From JBEEOW01 sp041191405 (GTDB lineage Bacteria > Bacteroidota > Bacteroidia > Cytophagales > UBA9547), in the NCBI GenBank assembly GCA_041191405.1, contig JBEEOW010000001.1, positions 198,050 through 262,049 on the forward strand: a stretch of DNA of 64,000 nucleotides. Reading direction: 5' to 3'. Numbering within the stretch: the first letter of the stretch is position 1; every line of letters begins with the position of its first letter. Of this stretch, positions 61,788 through 64,000 are shown piece by piece. The notes beneath the pieces were generated by a model. That model was given only the letters and a program-made list of their open reading frames with translations. It was not told where the DNA came from and did not search any database. The translations under genes were made by a program, and so were the position numbers.

Positions 61788-63854
61788 ATGAATATCAAAT
61801 CTAATATTTTGAGCTCTTCAATTAAAATAACACTTTTGAGTGTTTTATTTTTTTTAAGCCAAAATGTAAATGCACAACTTGAAATAGAAAAAGGATTGAG
61901 TGTTTCCAAGTTAAAAGCACGGGGTCAACATGCATGGAAAGTTGGGGATTTATATACTGCACTATTTTATTTTGAAGAAGTTGTTAAAAAAGATTCGAAT
62001 GATATTGATGCATTGTTTCAAACAGCAGAACTATATCAACTCACTCGAAATTATTCCAATTCCGAAAAAGCTTATGCAAAAGTTGTTTTGAAATCTCCAG
62101 GTAAATATCCGTTTGCTTTGTATGATAGAGCAATAATGCAAAAAATGTTAGGCAAATACGAAGAGGCTAAAGCTAATTTGATACTTTTTAAAAAAGAAAC
62201 TAAAAACCTTGGCGATAAAAATTTTAAATTACAATTAAGTAAAGATTTAGCAGGTTGTGATAGTGGCATTACTTACAGAGATTTCCCTGACAATGTAAAA
62301 GTTGAAAATATTGGTAATTCAGTAAATCATCCACATGTTGAATTTTCTCCAATAGCTGTAGATACTTCAAATATTTTATTTGGTTCATTGAGAATTGAAA
62401 AAATGAAATATTATGAAAATGAAGAACATGCTCCTCGTAGACAAATTTATAAAGCTACAAATCAAAATGGTAATTGGGAGGAAACAGGTTTGGATCAAAT
62501 TTTCAATGATCCGAAAATGGATATGGGAAATTTTGTTTATTCTCCTATTTCTGATAGATATTATTTTACTAAATGTGATAAAAATTCTGAGGCTAAAGTT
62601 CTTTGTAAATTGTATTACACTGAACGAGTAAAAGGTGAATGGCAAGCTGCAATAGAATTGCCCGATCCTATTAATTTCGAGGGTTTTACTTCCACTCAGC
62701 CAACTATTATGTACGATACTATTAATTCCAAAGCAAATACTATTGAATATTTGTACTATGTTTCTGACAGACCAGATGGTAAAGGAGGATTAGATGTGTG
62801 GTCAACATTTTACAATAAAGGTAAAAAAGAATGGGCAAAACCTACAAATGTAGTGATGATGAATACACCTGCAAATGAGTGTACTCCATATTTTCATGTT
62901 CCAACTCAAAGTTTTTATTTTAGTTCCGACGGACATGTTTCAGCTGGTGGTTTTGATATTTACAAAATACAAAAAACAGGAACAAGGTATTCTGCTCCTG
63001 TAAATATGTCATTTCCAATTAATTCACCACAAGATGATATTGATTTTAAATTGTTAACTAAAAATGGAACTAAAGGATTTTTAGTTTCAAACAGAGTTGG
63101 TTCAACACCGTATGCCCACGAAACTTGTTGTGATGATATTTTTAAATTTGAAATGCTGCCTCAAAAACAATTTGAGTGCGTTTTAGATTTAGCAATAGAA
63201 GATGAGGATTCATTAACTAAAGAAGATGTTGTAATTTTGAAATCTATAAATTTGAAATCAAAACAAGAGAGAATTGATACAATAAAAGTATTAAATAATA
63301 AAATTCAGTATAAATTAGAGCCATCACATCAATATACATTTAAAACAATTCAACGAGAAGGTTTTCAAAAAGATAGTTTAATCGTAGCAACAAGAGACAT
63401 GGCTTCATTAGCTAAAATTGAAAAAGTTTTAAAAATTAAAAGAATTGAAAAGGAAGAGAAATATGAGATTTTAACAGAAGTGCCTACCGAAGGAAAGACT
63501 TTTGTGTTAAATGATATTCAATATGCAAGCAATGATGCAACACTAACTCCAGAAGCAATTCAAGCTATTGATTCGTTATTAGTTCCATTTTTAAAGTTGC
63601 ATCCCAAAGATAAACTAAATATAGGATCACATACAGATGATGTAGGTTCTCATAAATATAATATAAAATTGTCTCAACAACGAGCAGATAATGTGGTTAA
63701 ATATTTAATTTCTAAAGGAATACCTCCTCATAGATTGCATGCTGTTGGTTATGGAGAAACAAAACCATTAGCTCCAAATGAAAATCCGGATGGTTCACCA
63801 AACGAAATTGGAAGAAGTATTAATAGGAGAACAGAGTTTTTGCTTGTTAAATAA
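61788..63854 (+). CDS. PorE-like OmpA family protein (TPR, PD40 propeller, CRD, OmpA)
   Basis: The 688-residue protein has a signal peptide (FFLSQNVNAQ), TPR units (~30-160), PD40/WD40-like propeller blades (~190-450, such as YYVSDRPDGKGGLDVWSTF and FYFSSDGHVSAGGFDIYKI), a carboxypeptidase-regulatory-like domain (~455-545) and a C-terminal OmpA domain (~570-688, IGSHTDDVGSHKYNIKLSQQ, RADNVVKYL). This order is that of PorE, which anchors type IX components to peptidoglycan. It should bind the cell wall and PorP/SprF. The last gene of the operon; no terminator is obvious. Confidence 0.92.
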   Translation: MNIKSNILSSSIKITLLSVLFFLSQNVNAQLEIEKGLSVSKLKARGQHAWKVGDLYTALFYFEEVVKKDSNDIDALFQTAELYQLTRNYSNSEKAYAKVVLKSPGKYPFALYDRAIMQKMLGKYEEAKANLILFKKETKNLGDKNFKLQLSKDLAGCDSGITYRDFPDNVKVENIGNSVNHPHVEFSPIAVDTSNILFGSLRIEKMKYYENEEHAPRRQIYKATNQNGNWEETGLDQIFNDPKMDMGNFVYSPISDRYYFTKCDKNSEAKVLCKLYYTERVKGEWQAAIELPDPINFEGFTSTQPTIMYDTINSKANTIEYLYYVSDRPDGKGGLDVWSTFYNKGKKEWAKPTNVVMMNTPANECTPYFHVPTQSFYFSSDGHVSAGGFDIYKIQKTGTRYSAPVNMSFPINSPQDDIDFKLLTKNGTKGFLVSNRVGSTPYAHETCCDDIFKFEMLPQKQFECVLDLAIEDEDSLTKEDVVILKSINLKSKQERIDTIKVLNNKIQYKLEPSHQYTFKTIQREGFQKDSLIVATRDMASLAKIEKVLKIKRIEKEEKYEILTEVPTEGKTFVLNDIQYASNDATLTPEAIQAIDSLLVPFLKLHPKDKLNIGSHTDDVGSHKYNIKLSQQRADNVVKYLISKGIPPHRLHAVGYGETKPLAPNENPDGSPNEIGRSINRRTEFLLVK

Positions 63855-63950
63855 AAATAAAATTAAAGTCTGCGTAACTACTCAGCCCTTAAGTTAGCGA
63901 TATAAAAAAGAGTATCGAATATATTTAAATTATTTTTAATAGCCGTATCA

Positions 63951-64000
63951 ATGATAGACCTCATAACAACAAATATTTTAGCACCATCAATAGTTTTAAA
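63951..64000 (+). CDS. start of a further gene, cut by window edge
   Basis: ATG 63951 opens a frame that stays open to the window end and reads MIDLITTNILAPSIVL. The N-terminus resembles that of SbtA-type sodium-dependent bicarbonate transporters, but 16 residues are far too few to decide. The preceding 96 bases contain no gene. Confidence 0.3.
   Translation, partial: MIDLITTNILAPSIVL

Noticed and set aside
63870..63905. Block around GTCTGCGTAACTACTCAGCCC as an RNA gene or insertion-sequence end
   Set aside because: It is less AT-rich than its surroundings, but I see no fold, inverted end or duplication that would support a call.

Overview
The window reads as chromosomal DNA of a member of the Bacteroidota. 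The base composition is strongly AT-rich (about 30 percent GC by eye) and there are almost no Shine-Dalgarno sequences. Several promoters fit the Bacteroidota pattern TTG-N19-TAnnTTTG. Lineage-typical families are present: type IX secretion (T9SS) cargo with type A and type B C-terminal sorting domains, PorP/SprF, PorT, HU-CCDC81/SPOR, fused E1 alpha/beta, and rpsU next to xerC and hpf. The species cannot be named from the sequence alone.

Layout. 1-6.1 kb: an envelope cluster on the plus strand (partial TPR protein, outer-membrane barrel, HU-CCDC81/SPOR protein, ExbB, ExbD, TonB-like protein), then adk. 6.8-8.3 kb: tRNA-Phe, a reverse-strand multi-pass membrane protein and tRNA-Arg. 8.5-18 kb: secreted surface proteins (type A sorting domain, S74-chaperone fibre-like protein, FG-GAP protein) around acnB, a wrecked toxin-antitoxin pair, a TIGR03032 protein and a small YdcH-like protein. 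18.2-23.4 kb, reverse strand: fused 2-oxo acid dehydrogenase E1, and a compact group of hemerythrin-like protein, ruvX, MEKHLA protein, ECF-type sigma factor and a tiny membrane protein. 23.6-30.2 kb: a repeat-rich disordered protein, an NAD-binding epimerase-like protein, an SH3 protein, a glycosyltransferase, then reverse-strand porT, menG/ubiE and a DUF3050 protein. 30.6-38.4 kb: a 2593-residue type B cargo protein. 38.5-45.7 kb: small membrane and HhH proteins, then a reverse-strand thiamine operon (thiS-thiC-thiD-thiE-thiG-thiH) under a TPP riboswitch. 45.8-49.2 kb: membrane protein, sensor kinase, lipoprotein and histidine phosphatase. 49.3-55.3 kb: thioesterase and isochorismate synthase (menaquinone), rpsU, xerC, hpf, a TolC-like protein, nadD, a small unknown gene and a decayed second copy of the nadD 3' end. 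55.4-63.9 kb: a PKD-rich type B cargo gene diverging from an M43 protease, PorP/SprF and PorE-like OmpA operon. At 63951 a further gene seems to begin.

How the genes work together. Three themes recur: cell envelope and T9SS export (porT, PorP/SprF, PorE-like protein, at least four cargo proteins), cofactor synthesis (thiamine, menaquinone, NAD) and central metabolism (acnB, E1, adk).

The most unusual signal is non-coding. Gene junctions on the reverse strand are filled with degenerate arrays of 7-bp units, in at least three sequence flavours (CTGAnnA, GACTTAA, ACTCTTA). They often run right up to a stop codon. Inside the thiamine operon they occur as two facing inverted pairs that could fold into hairpins in the mRNA. 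No feature type I know explains them.
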